A stretch of 45,587 nucleotides of DNA, taken from positions 1-45,587 of IMG/VR virus record IMGVR_UViG_3300021363_000008; one strand, given 5' to 3'. The stretch comes from a virus. The position numbers were made by a program, and so were the translations under genes. Below, piece by piece: positions 22,809 to 31,325 of this stretch (positions are counted from its first letter, which is position 1; every line of letters begins with the position of its first letter). The notes under the pieces are model-generated. The model ran no database searches and had not been told where the DNA came from. It saw only the letters and a program-made list of their open reading frames with translations.

Positions 22809-23740
22809 CACGCCGCCTTCTTGGTGGGCGGGATCGGGTGGCCGAGGCTCACGCACGTGACCTGGGTCGACCAGGTGTTCGAGCGGGTGTCGCCCTCGTG
22901 CTCGATCTTGATGACCTTGTAGACGCCGTCGGGATCGAGCCGGGCCAGCACGCCGCGGTGCTTGGTGGTCTTGACCTTGCGCGCGCCCGGCTTGGTCTCC
23001 AGTTCCTTTTGGATCTTCGCCTTCAGATCGTTGTTATCGAGCCAGATCTTGCCGTTGACCCGGATGCGGGGGTTGAGCATGCAGGTCGCGGTGATCCCCT
23101 TGTCGTCGATCTCGGGCGCGCCGAGCAGGCCGGTGTCGGAGCGCAGGACGATGGCCTCGGTCGGCAGCGTCGAGTCGGCCGGCACGATCTCCAGCACGCC
23201 GTTCTGGATCGACCAGTGCGCGTCGCTGTCTTGCGCGATCTCGTCGAGCACGTCGCGCGCCATGCCGGTCACGACCCGGCCGCGCAGCCGCTTGCGATCC
23301 TTGACCACCGCGTGGCCCTTCTTCGTGGTGGTGAATTTAGCAACCACCTGGTCGAGCAGCTGCGAGGTGGACGAGCCGGCCGCCAGCGTGAAGTTCAGGA
23401 TCGTCTTGCGGAAGTCTCTGTCGCCGTCGGCGGCGTCGATCTCGGTGATCTGGTCATTGCCGTCGCGGTAGCGGAAGACGTGCCGGATGTTGCCGCGGAA
23501 GACCAGCAGCGCGGCGCCCTCGTAGCCGGCGTTGACCAGCACGTCGTCGAACTCGTCGCGGATCTGGTTCTCGTGGGCCTGGGTCAGGTTGTAGATCTTG
23601 ATGAGCGCCGTGTTCGGGACGCGGGCCAGCGACTTTTCGACCTTGAAGTAGATGCGCAGATCCTGGATCGACAGGCCGCGCCCCGCCTGGCCGACCACCA
23701 CCTCGCACTGCCGCTTCCACTGCAGGGTGGAGGCTTTCAT
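22808..23740 (-). CDS. baseplate hub protein (late control D-like)
   Basis: 310 residues from ATG 23740-23738; the open frame further upstream lies inside the next gene. Features are LRIYFKVEKSLARVPNTALI, IYNLTQAHENQI and F-R-G-N-I-R-H, the phage hub domain 1 signature, then a T-S-Q-L-L-D region and a C-terminal KVIKIEHEGDTRSNTWSTQV segment. It joins tube, spike and wedge. Confidence 0.85.
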   Translation of the reverse strand: MKASTLQWKRQCEVVVGQAGRGLSIQDLRIYFKVEKSLARVPNTALIKIYNLTQAHENQIRDEFDDVLVNAGYEGAALLVFRGNIRHVFRYRDGNDQITEIDAADGDRDFRKTILNFTLAAGSSTSQLLDQVVAKFTTTKKGHAVVKDRKRLRGRVVTGMARDVLDEIAQDSDAHWSIQNGVLEIVPADSTLPTEAIVLRSDTGLLGAPEIDDKGITATCMLNPRIRVNGKIWLDNNDLKAKIQKELETKPGARKVKTTKHRGVLARLDPDGVYKVIKIEHEGDTRSNTWSTQVTCVSLGHPIPPTKKAA

Positions 23741-24093
23741 TGCGTGACACCCAGCCCGGGCGTTCCGACAGACGCCAGGAGCGCAAGCTCCTGCTCGGTC
23801 ACGTAGACCACGATCAGCCGCTCGCCCAGATCGTCGGGGCCGGCGTCGGTCTCGGTGTTGCTCAGGTCCGACGCGATCATGCCGCCGATCTTGAGCGCGT
23901 AGCTGGACAGCAACTCCTGGCCGAGCAGTAGCGGGACGCCCGACACCAGCCGCACCCCGTCGATGTCGCGCGTGACGTCGAACGTCCAGGACGCAGATCT
24001 CACGTTGTAGCGGGTCTCGATCGTGTACTCGCCGCCCGCCAGATCGGTTGTGAAGAACCGGCTCGGGTCGGACGTGAGGGGAAGGAGGAGCAT
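23737..24093 (-). CDS. baseplate plug-like protein (DUF6983/Pam3 gp18-like)
   Basis: 118 residues. The beta-rich sequence with Y-T-I-E-T-R-Y-N-V, ASWTFDVTRDIDGVRLVSG and G-Q-E-L-L-S-S-Y matches small phage proteins encoded between the Dit-like and hub genes in simple myoviruses. It likely plugs or packs the hub. ATGA overlaps on the hub side show co-translation. Confidence 0.75.
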   Translation of the reverse strand: MLLLPLTSDPSRFFTTDLAGGEYTIETRYNVRSASWTFDVTRDIDGVRLVSGVPLLLGQELLSSYALKIGGMIASDLSNTETDAGPDDLGERLIVVYVTEQELALLASVGTPGLGVTQ

Positions 24094-24812
24094 CAGGGCG
24101 CCCCGCTGATGAGGCCGACCCCGCGGGCAATATAGTCGGCAATCGCCTGTCGGGACAGCTTCGGGGTGCCCACCGACATTAGGGGGGCCTTAGGGTCGGC
24201 GGGCGTGCTCTGCGCCTTGCCGGCCGCCACGGTCGGCGCAGCCTGGAGCTTGGGCTTGCCGGGCTTGCGGGGCGGGTAGGTGACGGTGCGGGTCCCGACC
24301 CGGATCACCTCCCGCAGGCTGGCTTTGAAGATCAGGATCGCGGCCGTCTCCTTGTCCTGATCGGCCGTCAGGCTGGTGATCACCATGTTGGGGTACAGGC
24401 GCAGGCCGGTCTGTACGCTGAACGGCTCGGCCAGGCGCTGGAGAGTGAGCAGGTACCCAAATGCGGCGCCAGCACGGCTGGCGTCGCTCCTGAACGTGTC
24501 CTCGACGGTGTTGCCGTGCTGATCCTTGCCGTACAGCCACACGTCGCCGACCGCCCCTTCGACCTCCAGCCTTTGCGGCTTCATGTACGCATGATCGGAG
24601 ACCACGACGCCCGTCTCGATCGGGTTCTCGGTGATTTCGAGCTCCGAGGTGTGGCCCTCGCGGATGACGGCGTCGAACGACACGGCGTGGGTCTCCGCGA
24701 TGTTTTCGCCGGCGACACCTTCGCTGGTCTGGGGGATGAGCCAGACGCGCTTGACCGCGGTCGGCCAGTCCTCGGCCCCGAGCACGCCCGCAGCAAGCAA
24801 ACCGACCGGCAT
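24093..24812 (-). CDS. Dit-like tail protein
   Basis: 239 residues. Residues about 40-180 have V-S-F-D-A-V, HTSELEITENPIETGVVVSD, Y-M-K-P-Q-R-L-E-V-E-G and a P-F-S-V-Q-T-G-L-R-L-Y-P-N-M segment, which is the phage Dit-like N-terminal domain pattern. A Pro/Lys-rich linker and short helix follow. It lies between tape measure and baseplate genes, as expected for the tube-to-baseplate adaptor. Confidence 0.82.
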   Translation of the reverse strand: MPVGLLAAGVLGAEDWPTAVKRVWLIPQTSEGVAGENIAETHAVSFDAVIREGHTSELEITENPIETGVVVSDHAYMKPQRLEVEGAVGDVWLYGKDQHGNTVEDTFRSDASRAGAAFGYLLTLQRLAEPFSVQTGLRLYPNMVITSLTADQDKETAAILIFKASLREVIRVGTRTVTYPPRKPGKPKLQAAPTVAAGKAQSTPADPKAPLMSVGTPKLSRQAIADYIARGVGLISGAP

Positions 24813-26698
24813 CAGAGCACCTTCGGCGTCTGGGCGTTACGGGTGGCCGATCGGTGATCCTGCTTGACCACCTTTTCCACAGCCTTGCCAGCCGCCTCGG
24901 CGTCGGGGGCGGTGATGTTGACGGTCACCGGGCCGTTCGTGACGTTGGTGGTGATGGTGTTGTTGCGCGAGCTGTTGACCGAACCATACGCGGTGGCGTA
25001 GTCCTCGCCGCTCATGCTCGCGGTCGGCCCCTGCCAGCCGGCGGGGTGCTCCTCGGTCAGGCCGGTGTCCGAGTTGAACCACTTGACCGGTTGCTGGCCG
25101 GCCGCGCCGGCGGCCTGGGGCACCATGCGGGAGCCGCCGCCTGCCTTCCGAGCCGCTCGCCGCTCTTCTCGCTTTTTCCGGTCAGCGTCATCTTTCGGGT
25201 TGTTCCACTGCGGCAACTCGACCGGCTGGCCGTTGGTGTCCAAGCCGCCGTTCATCCCGGCCGAAACGTTGCTCATCACCCCACCGAGGAAACTGTCGAG
25301 TTTGTAGATCCACTCGGGCAGTTCGAGGCCGTCGATAAAGTCGTCCCAGAGATCTGACAGACCGGTCGTGATGACCTGCCAGTCGGCGAGGAGTTCGTAA
25401 GCGGCCACGCCGACCGCGCCGATGGCCAGGATGGTGAAAAATAGCGGGAGGGTCGCCGTGATCCAGGCGAGGGCTGTCTTGATTGCCGCCGCACTCGCCT
25501 CGGTCGCGAGCAGCGCGAACCCGGCCGCCACCGCAGCGAGCGACCATGCGATGGCCTTGAGCGCCGGGTCGAGCCGGTCGACGAGCCAGCCCGTTACCGA
25601 TTGACCGCCCTCGCGGAAGGTATCGATGTCCTCGACCAAAAGCGCGATCCCGAGGGAGAGGGCCGCGATCGGGAACAGCCACACCAGGAACATCAGCGCG
25701 CCAGCGATCATCGCCTTCTTGGCGCCGCCTTGCAGGTCGGTCAGCCAGCCGATGATGTTGCCGGCGGTGTCCACGAGCTGCCCACCCCACTTGACCAGCA
25801 GTTTCCCGTCGGCGACGATCTCGCGTCCGAACGCGGTGAGCTCCCCGTCGGAGTCGAACAAGGCATCGTTGATCTTGCCGAGCCCGATCTTGACTGCTTC
25901 GAAGAGACCCTCGGTCGCGAGGCGGGTAATCACCGAGAACGTCGACTCGACCGCGCCCCACATCGCGTCGAAGCTCTTGGCCGAGGCCTTGAGCATCGGG
26001 TCGAGCTTGACGAGCGCCGCGTTGATGATCTCGAAGCGCTTGGCCTGGCTGAGGGCATTGAACGCCGTTGGGTCGAGCGCCGTGCCGTCGGCCGCTTTCG
26101 GAAGCAGGGCCTGCATGCGCTGCCACAGGACGTTGTGGCCGCCGGCCCGGCCGTGGGCGGCGAGCAGCATCTGGGTCTCGCGCCCGGTGGTGCCAGAGTC
26201 GAGGTTCTGCGACTTGCCGTACGCGGCCAGCCGGTTTGAAAACTCGACCATCTGGTTGACGGTCGAGCCCTTCATCGCCTCCTTGATGACCGGGAACGCG
26301 GTCTTGAAGACGTCGATGTACTCCTGCGCGGTGCCGGGCAGAAGGGCCGCGTCCTTGACGATCTTCTGCATCACGCGGGAGGCCTCGGTCAGCCCCTCTT
26401 CGAAGGTGCCCGAGACGCCGAGCGCGTTCAGAAAGCCAGCGATCTGGATCTTGTTCTGCTCCCACTGGTTGCCCACCATGACGGCGCCCGTCACCATGGC
26501 GCCGATGCCGGCGGCAGCGAGCCCAAGGCCGCTGGCGTACGACAGAACCCCGGCCCGCATCTTGGCGCTGCTGGCGTGGACCGAGGCGCCCAGCGACATC
26601 AGCGACGCCTTGGCGGTCGCGACGCTGCGCTCCACCTGCGCGATGCCGGCCGGATCTACCTTGAAGCCGAGCGCGATGAAAAATTCGTCGAGGATCAT
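24812..26698 (-). CDS. tape measure protein
   Basis: 628 residues, short for a contractile tail. The N-terminus (F-F-I-A-L-G-F-K-V-D, then GIAQVERSVATAKASLMSLG) is typical. Hydrophobic segments lie near residues 48-75, 330-360 (MIAGALMFLVWLFPIAALSL) and 385-445. The C-terminus is polar with repeated Asn/Thr (NTITTNVTNGPVTVNIT). It sets tail length and is ejected at infection; it lies just downstream of the frameshifted chaperone gene. Confidence 0.88.
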   Translation of the reverse strand: MILDEFFIALGFKVDPAGIAQVERSVATAKASLMSLGASVHASSAKMRAGVLSYASGLGLAAAGIGAMVTGAVMVGNQWEQNKIQIAGFLNALGVSGTFEEGLTEASRVMQKIVKDAALLPGTAQEYIDVFKTAFPVIKEAMKGSTVNQMVEFSNRLAAYGKSQNLDSGTTGRETQMLLAAHGRAGGHNVLWQRMQALLPKAADGTALDPTAFNALSQAKRFEIINAALVKLDPMLKASAKSFDAMWGAVESTFSVITRLATEGLFEAVKIGLGKINDALFDSDGELTAFGREIVADGKLLVKWGGQLVDTAGNIIGWLTDLQGGAKKAMIAGALMFLVWLFPIAALSLGIALLVEDIDTFREGGQSVTGWLVDRLDPALKAIAWSLAAVAAGFALLATEASAAAIKTALAWITATLPLFFTILAIGAVGVAAYELLADWQVITTGLSDLWDDFIDGLELPEWIYKLDSFLGGVMSNVSAGMNGGLDTNGQPVELPQWNNPKDDADRKKREERRAARKAGGGSRMVPQAAGAAGQQPVKWFNSDTGLTEEHPAGWQGPTASMSGEDYATAYGSVNSSRNNTITTNVTNGPVTVNITAPDAEAAGKAVEKVVKQDHRSATRNAQTPKVL

Positions 26699-27290
26699 TT
26701 GGACGCGGCCTCATACCGGCGCTGGTACTCCGCCTGCTCGTCGAGCGCCTCGTGCATGTCGGCCAGATCGTCGATCGAGTAGGTGCCGTCCTGCAGGTCG
26801 CGCAGCCGGCACAGCGGCGGATCGTGCATAACGGGCCTCCAGAGATACAGGTTGATGTTGGCTGACTCGATCGCCTCTACTTTGGAATCGCGCCGGCGAG
26901 AGAAGCGGAGAGGCCGGCGGGAAAAAAATCGCTGAAGTTCACCCGGAGCGCCTCGATGAAGACCTCCCAGAGTTGCTTGTTCTGGCCGGTGAACGTGCTG
27001 TCGATGTCGATGCGCTTGCCGTCGCACGAGCAGGCATCGAACACGGTCTTCATCTGGACCAGCAGATCGTCGGCCTCCATGCGCGAGGTCAGAAGGCCGA
27101 TCGCCGCACCAGCGGCGGCAAGCTGCTGGTCGGCGCTGGAGTCCTTGCCCTTGATGTCCATGAAGGCCCGAAACAGCGGCTCGCCGATCACGCGCGCGAT
27201 CGCGACCTCGACCCGGACCGCCTGGGTGGCGGGCAGGATCCCGAAGCTGAACACCCGCCCGCCGATCGTCTTTTGCGCTGCCGAGGCCAC
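26695..27290 (-). CDS. tail assembly chaperone, -1 frameshift product (gpGT-like)
   Basis: Reading 27290 to the TTTTTTT at 26928-26922, shifting -1 and continuing to 26695 gives a 198-residue protein: the first 123 residues of the short chaperone plus 75 new ones. The extension contains E-S-A-N-I-N-L-Y-L-W-R-P-V, PPLCRLRDLQDGTYSIDDLA and E-A-L-D-E-Q, a pattern known from the second chaperone part of related myoviruses. The part of the extension upstream of the ATG at 26829 has no good start codon of its own, which supports frameshifting. It ends at the tape measure start (ATGA). Confidence 0.75.
26877..27290 (-). CDS. tail assembly chaperone, short form (gpG-like)
   Basis: 137 residues from GTG 27290. 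It has an IGGRVFSFGILPATQAVRVE start, a helical core with V-Q-M-K-T-V-F-D-A-C and a W-E-V-F-I-E-A-L-R-V-N-F helix just before the slippery site. Its place between tube and tape measure genes and the frameshift identify it as the chaperone that coats the tape measure during tail assembly. Confidence 0.8.
   Translation of the reverse strand: MASAAQKTIGGRVFSFGILPATQAVRVEVAIARVIGEPLFRAFMDIKGKDSSADQQLAAAGAAIGLLTSRMEADDLLVQMKTVFDACSCDGKRIDIDSTFTGQNKQLWEVFIEALRVNFSDFFPAGLSASLAGAIPK
26922..26928 (-). other. -1 programmed frameshift slippery site
   Basis: The minus-strand mRNA reads GAT-TTT-TTT-CCC in the zero frame, so the heptamer T-TTT-TTT allows both P- and A-site tRNAs to slip back and re-pair fully. 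A following GC-rich stretch (26920-26890), CCGCCGG ... CCGGCG, could give a stimulatory stem. Confidence 0.75.
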
Positions 27291-27293
27291 CGG

Positions 27294-27758
27294 TTACGCC
27301 GTCTCGGCCAGCGCTGTTGCGAACCCGACGAACGCCGGCGCGCCGAGGATGAGATCGAGCCGCTCGACCACGAAGGTCCACTCCTGGGTCGCGATGCCGG
27401 CGCCGCGCGAGACGTCGGGCAGCTTCTTGATGTACCCGAGCGCACCGGCGCCCATGTCCTGACGGTACGAGTCCTGGAAGGTGATCACCACCGGGACGAA
27501 GCGCTTGGGCCCCGCGGCCTGCAGGTTGGCCAGGCCGTTGAGGTAGGCGTTGCTCGGCGAGGTCTGCATCAGCTTGATCGTGATCTCGCCCGACCGGTCG
27601 GCGTTGAGCGCCAGCGCCATCTTGCCGTCGGCCCCCATCTTGTCGGTCGCGGCGTCGGCGCGCCGGGTGATCTTGATGACGTCGTCGCCGTCCGCCCACC
27701 CCGACAGGGGCACGAGGTTGACGTTGACGAACGTGTCGAGAAACGAGTACGCCTTCAT
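27294..27758 (-). CDS. tail tube protein, DUF3277-like
   Basis: 154 residues. The start (YSFLDTFVNVNLVPLSGWAD with G-D-D-V-I) and ADRSGEITIKLMQTSPSNAY are the signature of the DUF3277 myophage tube family. A strong TAGGAG ribosome site precedes the ATG, fitting a protein needed in many copies. It is directly after the sheath gene. Confidence 0.88.
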   Translation of the reverse strand: MKAYSFLDTFVNVNLVPLSGWADGDDVIKITRRADAATDKMGADGKMALALNADRSGEITIKLMQTSPSNAYLNGLANLQAAGPKRFVPVVITFQDSYRQDMGAGALGYIKKLPDVSRGAGIATQEWTFVVERLDLILGAPAFVGFATALAETA

Positions 27759-27767
27759 CGCAAGCTC

Positions 27768-29246
27768 CTATCGCTGAAAGGTGAACGTGATGGCGGCGCT
27801 GTGGATGGCACCCCCGCCGATGCCGATCGCCGAGATGGGGGGGCTCTTGCGCAGATCGCGGTCGGCCGTCAGCTGGTCGGCGACCGGCTGGGCGTAGACG
27901 TAGTAACCGGTCGGCAGGAAGTCGCCGGTCTTGACCTCGCCCAGGTTCTGGCCCTTCCAGACGCCGGGCGCGAGCAGGCCGTTTGACTTGGCCATGTTGA
28001 GCGCGCCCATCGCGGCCTGGGTCAAGATCCCGACCCCCTCGTCGGTCTGTGGGATCTTCGTGACCCGGGTGGCCAGAGCAGTGAAGACGGCGTTTTGCAT
28101 GGTGGCCTGCAGCCAGTCGAGGCCGTGCACCTCGTCGAAGAACCGTCCCGACGCCACCACGCCCTGCGCGACCATCGGGAAACCGCCGACGTCGGTGTAG
28201 TAGTTGAGGTTCTTGGCCTCAAGCGCGAGCCGCTCGGTCTCGGTCAGGTTGTCGATCGCGATGCCGGGCAGCTGCTTGAACTTGAGCGTGCTGGTGCTGT
28301 TCGGCTGGTCGAAGTCCACGATGAACATGCGCGCCATGCCCGACAGCGCGGCGTACGGGCTGCCCGCGCTGTAAAACCCGATGGTCCGCACGTAGCCGAG
28401 GTTCTTGGCGTAGTAGCCGAGGTCGCTGGTGGCGGCCGACAGCTTGGCGTTCGGATCGGCGGTCGTGTAGAAAAACGCCATCTTCGCCGCCTCGGCCCAG
28501 GCCATCGCGTCCTTCTGATCTTGCGTGCTCGACGCCGCGGTCAGCGCGACGCCGTAGAAGGTCGCATCGAAGATCTGGGAGGCGTTGAGCGCGTCGGTCA
28601 GCGTCTCGATCGCGATCCCAGGCGCGCTGGTGGCGCCCGCGGCGGCGGTCAGGCCCAGGATGGTCGATGCGTCGGTCGGCGAGCCGCCGCCGGTCGGGGC
28701 GACGGCGTGCAGGACGATCGAGGCCGTGCCCGTGGTGGGCGACGTGATGACAAACCGCAGCCCGACCGTGTCCCAGGTGCAGGTGGTGGCGGCCAGCGCG
28801 GCGGCGAGCTTGGTCTGGATCAGCGTCGCGACCGCCGCCAGGCTGGCCGCGCCGGAAAGATCGAGCGCGGTGATCACGCGGTTGGTGCCGTTGATCGTGA
28901 TGTCGAACCCGCCGTTCGTGATCCCGGTGTAGGCGGCGAGCAGCGCCGAGACGCCGGCGCCCCGCAGCTGGCCGGCCTGCGCGGCCAGGAACTGGCGCCC
29001 GATCTTGAGCTGCTTGGGCGCGGGGGTCTGGCCGAAGTAGGCGGCGGCCGCCTTGTACTCCTCGGTGCCAGAGCCGAAGTCGACGCTCACCCCGCCAGAC
29101 AGCTTGGTGTACGTGCGGATCCGTTCGGACAGGGGCAGGACGGTAGCCACGCCGAGGACGAGCCCCACCCCGAAGCCGCGCGCGACCGGCGCCTGGGGAG
29201 CGACGAGGATCTGGACCGAGACGACCGAATCAACAGAAAGGCTCAT
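27768..29246 (-). CDS. tail sheath protein, DUF3383-like
   Basis: 492 residues. Typical marks are the S-V-Q-I-L-V start, R-I-R-T-Y-T-K-L-S-G-G-V-S-V-D-F-G, YKAAAAYFGQTPAPKQLKIG, R-F-F-D-E-V-H-G-L-D-W-L and a C-terminal TGYYVYAQPVADQLTADRDL with R-K-S-P-P-I. It forms the contractile sheath and pairs with the tube gene 9 bases downstream. Confidence 0.92.
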   Translation of the reverse strand: MSLSVDSVVSVQILVAPQAPVARGFGVGLVLGVATVLPLSERIRTYTKLSGGVSVDFGSGTEEYKAAAAYFGQTPAPKQLKIGRQFLAAQAGQLRGAGVSALLAAYTGITNGGFDITINGTNRVITALDLSGAASLAAVATLIQTKLAAALAATTCTWDTVGLRFVITSPTTGTASIVLHAVAPTGGGSPTDASTILGLTAAAGATSAPGIAIETLTDALNASQIFDATFYGVALTAASSTQDQKDAMAWAEAAKMAFFYTTADPNAKLSAATSDLGYYAKNLGYVRTIGFYSAGSPYAALSGMARMFIVDFDQPNSTSTLKFKQLPGIAIDNLTETERLALEAKNLNYYTDVGGFPMVAQGVVASGRFFDEVHGLDWLQATMQNAVFTALATRVTKIPQTDEGVGILTQAAMGALNMAKSNGLLAPGVWKGQNLGEVKTGDFLPTGYYVYAQPVADQLTADRDLRKSPPISAIGIGGGAIHSAAITFTFQR

Positions 29247-29809
29247 GGAGTCACCTCAAAGGCGCGGGTTTGTCCGGGCTGTAAAGACAGCGTCACCGGG
29301 GCGGTCAGGATGGTCTGGATGACCGCGCTTTCGCGGTTGACGAAGCTGAAGGTCAGATCGATCTGCCCGCGGCTCTCGTACGTGTCGTCGGCCAGCGCGG
29401 TCAGATCGCGCGCGGCCCCGACCTGCAGAAGGCCAAGCCCGAGCGCGCGCATCAGCGCCACGTAGGCCGACATCTGCAGCCGCTGGCGCAGGCGGGCGGC
29501 CCGGTCGAAGGCGGCGCGGCTGTAGCGCGCGATGCCGGCCGCATCGGCCGCCGCCGAGCGGAAAAACTGGACGCTCGCCACCACGATCTTGACCGCGTCG
29601 GTGACCTCGGTGGTCACGGTCGGGCTGGTCGCCACCAGGCTACTACTGGCGCGCCCGCTGTCGCTGATGGAGATGATCTTCACCGTCGCGAACTGCGCCA
29701 CCTGTCCGCCGGACGGCATGATCTGATCGGCCGGCCTGACCGCGTTGGCCGGCATGCCCATCACGACCCGGACGAGGCCGCAGACGATGCGGGTCACGTC
29801 CTCGATCAC
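29243..29809 (-). CDS. tail terminator / neck protein (gp12-like)
   Basis: 188 residues from GTG 29809. Contains VRVVMGMPANAVRPADQIMP and G-Q-V-A-Q-F-A-T-V-K-I, then R-L-R-Q-R-L-Q-M-S-A-Y-V, as in neck-terminator proteins of myophages with DUF3383 sheaths. It overlaps the sheath gene (ATGA). Confidence 0.78.
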   Translation of the reverse strand: MIEDVTRIVCGLVRVVMGMPANAVRPADQIMPSGGQVAQFATVKIISISDSGRASSSLVATSPTVTTEVTDAVKIVVASVQFFRSAAADAAGIARYSRAAFDRAARLRQRLQMSAYVALMRALGLGLLQVGAARDLTALADDTYESRGQIDLTFSFVNRESAVIQTILTAPVTLSLQPGQTRAFEVTP

Positions 29810-30159
29810 GAGACGTACCCTTCGGCCAAAACCTTGTAGTAACCGGCATCAGGCCAGGGGTCGGCTTTGATCACCCGGTACCGCTTGCCGTCGACCAGGA
29901 TGACGTCCGACTCGATGGTCGAGCCGTCGCCGGCCCGGATCTCGCTGTGGCTCCAGACCGCGATGACGTCCGACAGCCGAGACCCCTCGGGCAAAAGCTT
30001 GAGCTCGTTGTCGCTGGCCGGCTGCACGATCCCGGTCAGTTGGGTGGTCGCGTACGTGGACGACGCCACGCCCTCGTTCGCGACGGTCAGCGTCGGCCGC
30101 ATGATCGAAAACGCCCGAACGAAGTCGGGGTCGCTCATCAATTCGGAGACGTCGATCAC
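29806..30159 (-). CDS. neck / head-tail joining protein
   Basis: 117 residues, GTG start, with V-R-A-F-S-I-M-R-P, LTGIVQPASDNELKLLPEGS and DVILVDGKRYRVIKADPWPD. This fits a small beta-barrel neck protein found in this gene position in related myophages. Confidence 0.72.
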   Translation of the reverse strand: MIDVSELMSDPDFVRAFSIMRPTLTVANEGVASSTYATTQLTGIVQPASDNELKLLPEGSRLSDVIAVWSHSEIRAGDGSTIESDVILVDGKRYRVIKADPWPDAGYYKVLAEGYVS

Positions 30160-30626
30160 GTGGCCTCGCCGGTGACGATCTGGTAGGTAATCGACTGCCT
30201 CAGCGATCCCGTGTCGATCAAGGGCTTGGACGAGCCCTTGCGCCGGATGGTGGCAGGCCGCAGCGGGACATAGCTGCCCTCGACGATCTGGCGCTGCACG
30301 GCCGCGACGGCGAGCGCCCCGACCCGGCCCAGCGCCACCGGCACGGTGAGCGTGCCGCGCGCGATGCCGCGCAGGCTGTTGGCGTTGACCTCGGTGAGAT
30401 GGGGCAGGGCGGCCCGGATCCCGGTGCGCAGGAACGACCGCTCCGGGATCCCCTGCGACGGCGATCCGAACTCGTGCACGGCGGCGATCATCGCGATCGA
30501 CGTGCCGTCGGCCTCGGCCGGACCCTTGGGCACGCCGACTAGCACCCGGCGCGTATCGTTCGCCAGGCGGTGCGCCAGCGCCTGCAGGCCCTTGCCGTGC
30601 GTGTCCTTGAGAACGGTGACGCTCAT
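30156..30626 (-). CDS. HK97 gp10-like neck protein
   Basis: 156 residues from ATG 30626-30624. Marks are V-L-V-G-V-P-K-G, HEFGSPSQGIPERSFLRTGI, VPLRPATIRRKGSSKPLIDT and G-S-L-R-Q-S-I-T-Y, the minor tail/neck family signature (gp10/gpG of other phages). The frame upstream of this ATG is shadow of the next gene. Confidence 0.85.
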   Translation of the reverse strand: MSVTVLKDTHGKGLQALAHRLANDTRRVLVGVPKGPAEADGTSIAMIAAVHEFGSPSQGIPERSFLRTGIRAALPHLTEVNANSLRGIARGTLTVPVALGRVGALAVAAVQRQIVEGSYVPLRPATIRRKGSSKPLIDTGSLRQSITYQIVTGEAT

Positions 30627-30627
30627 G

Positions 30628-30978
30628 TCAGACCGCCAAGGCGCCCACGCCGAGCTGGCGCGCGAGGTAGCGGTACATCCGCCCGTACGACGTGCGCAGG
30701 AACGGGTCGGCCATCTGCTTTTCGAGCATGGCGGCCGACCGCATGACGCTGACCTGACCGACGCGCTTTTCGACCGCGTCGTCGGCGCCGCCGCCGGTTG
30801 CGTTGAGCTGCTCGACCTTGATGAAGTGCGCCACCACGTTGCCGAAACCGAGGTCATACCGATCGCCCCAGAGCACGGTTTCCACGAACCGGCCCGCGGT
30901 CGTCATGTGCCGGGTGATGTCCGGCGCACTGACGGCCGCGAAGACCGGAAACGCGGTCTGGAATTCGGCGACGGTCAT
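30628..30978 (-). CDS. head-tail connector protein, DUF4054-like
   Basis: 116 residues. F-Q-T-A-F-P-V-F-A-A-V-S, V-V-A-H-F-I-K-V-E, DPFLRTSYGRMYRYLARQLG are typical of DUF4054 connectors that sit under the portal. One base separates it from the gp10-like gene. Confidence 0.85.
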   Translation of the reverse strand: MTVAEFQTAFPVFAAVSAPDITRHMTTAGRFVETVLWGDRYDLGFGNVVAHFIKVEQLNATGGGADDAVEKRVGQVSVMRSAAMLEKQMADPFLRTSYGRMYRYLARQLGVGALAV

Positions 30979-30981
30979 CGA

Positions 30982-31245
30982 TCACTTCGTGGGTTTGCTC
31001 GTGCGGTCGTCGGTGTGGGTCGCGCCAGCCGGGGCGGGCGCGGCCTTGCCCTTGACCAGATCGCCGCTGGCGAACAGCGCCATCGTGAACTTGTCGGCCG
31101 CCAGCGCGGCGAGCAGCTCGTCTGGCACGTCGGCCGCGCCGTTTTGCTTGCCGTCGTCGCCGCCGTGGCCGCGCGGGATGCTCACAGTCGGCAGATCTTT
31201 CGCCGACAGGTCGATCTGTCTTTCGGAAGTGTTCTCAACTCGCAT
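30982..31245 (-). CDS. small hypothetical structural-cluster protein
   Basis: 87 residues, hydrophilic, with an A-L-A-A-D-K-F-T-M-A-L-F helix and a Thr/Lys-rich tail. An AGGAGA ribosome site stands 7 bases before the ATG. No family; the position between capsid and connector suggests a minor head protein. Confidence 0.6.
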   Translation of the reverse strand: MRVENTSERQIDLSAKDLPTVSIPRGHGGDDGKQNGAADVPDELLAALAADKFTMALFASGDLVKGKAAPAPAGATHTDDRTSKPTK

Positions 31246-31270
31246 TGTCGGTCTCCTTTTGAAAGTGGCC

Positions 31271-31291
31271 GGCGTCCCTCACCAGGACGCC
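31271..31291. other. hairpin downstream of capsid gene
   Basis: GGCGTCC (31271-31277) and GGACGCC (31285-31291) form a perfect 7-bp stem around CTCACCA, 35 bases after the capsid stop on the minus strand. No U-tract follows, so partial termination or mRNA 3'-end protection of the capsid message fits better than a strong terminator. Confidence 0.45.
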
Positions 31292-31297
31292 ACGTTG

Positions 31298-31311
31298 TTT
31301 CCACGTGGAAC
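31298..31311. promoter_or_regulatory. parS-like palindrome
   Basis: TTTCCACGTGGAAC includes the perfect 12-bp palindrome TTCCACGTGGAA (31299-31310) with a CACGTG core. It matches 13 of 14 bases of the form GTTCCACGTGGAAC, a variant of the chromosomal ParB site. It sits next to the hairpin above, 15 bases from the capsid stop. It may equally be the second stem of a 3'-end RNA structure. Confidence 0.4.
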
Positions 31312-31325
31312 GGGCCAGGTGCGGG

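Noticed and set aside
28095-29465. 456-codon plus-strand open frame over the sheath gene
   Set aside because: Antisense to a clear DUF3383 sheath; Arg/Gly-rich sequence without motifs. Unlike the intein case there is no recognisable domain on this strand.
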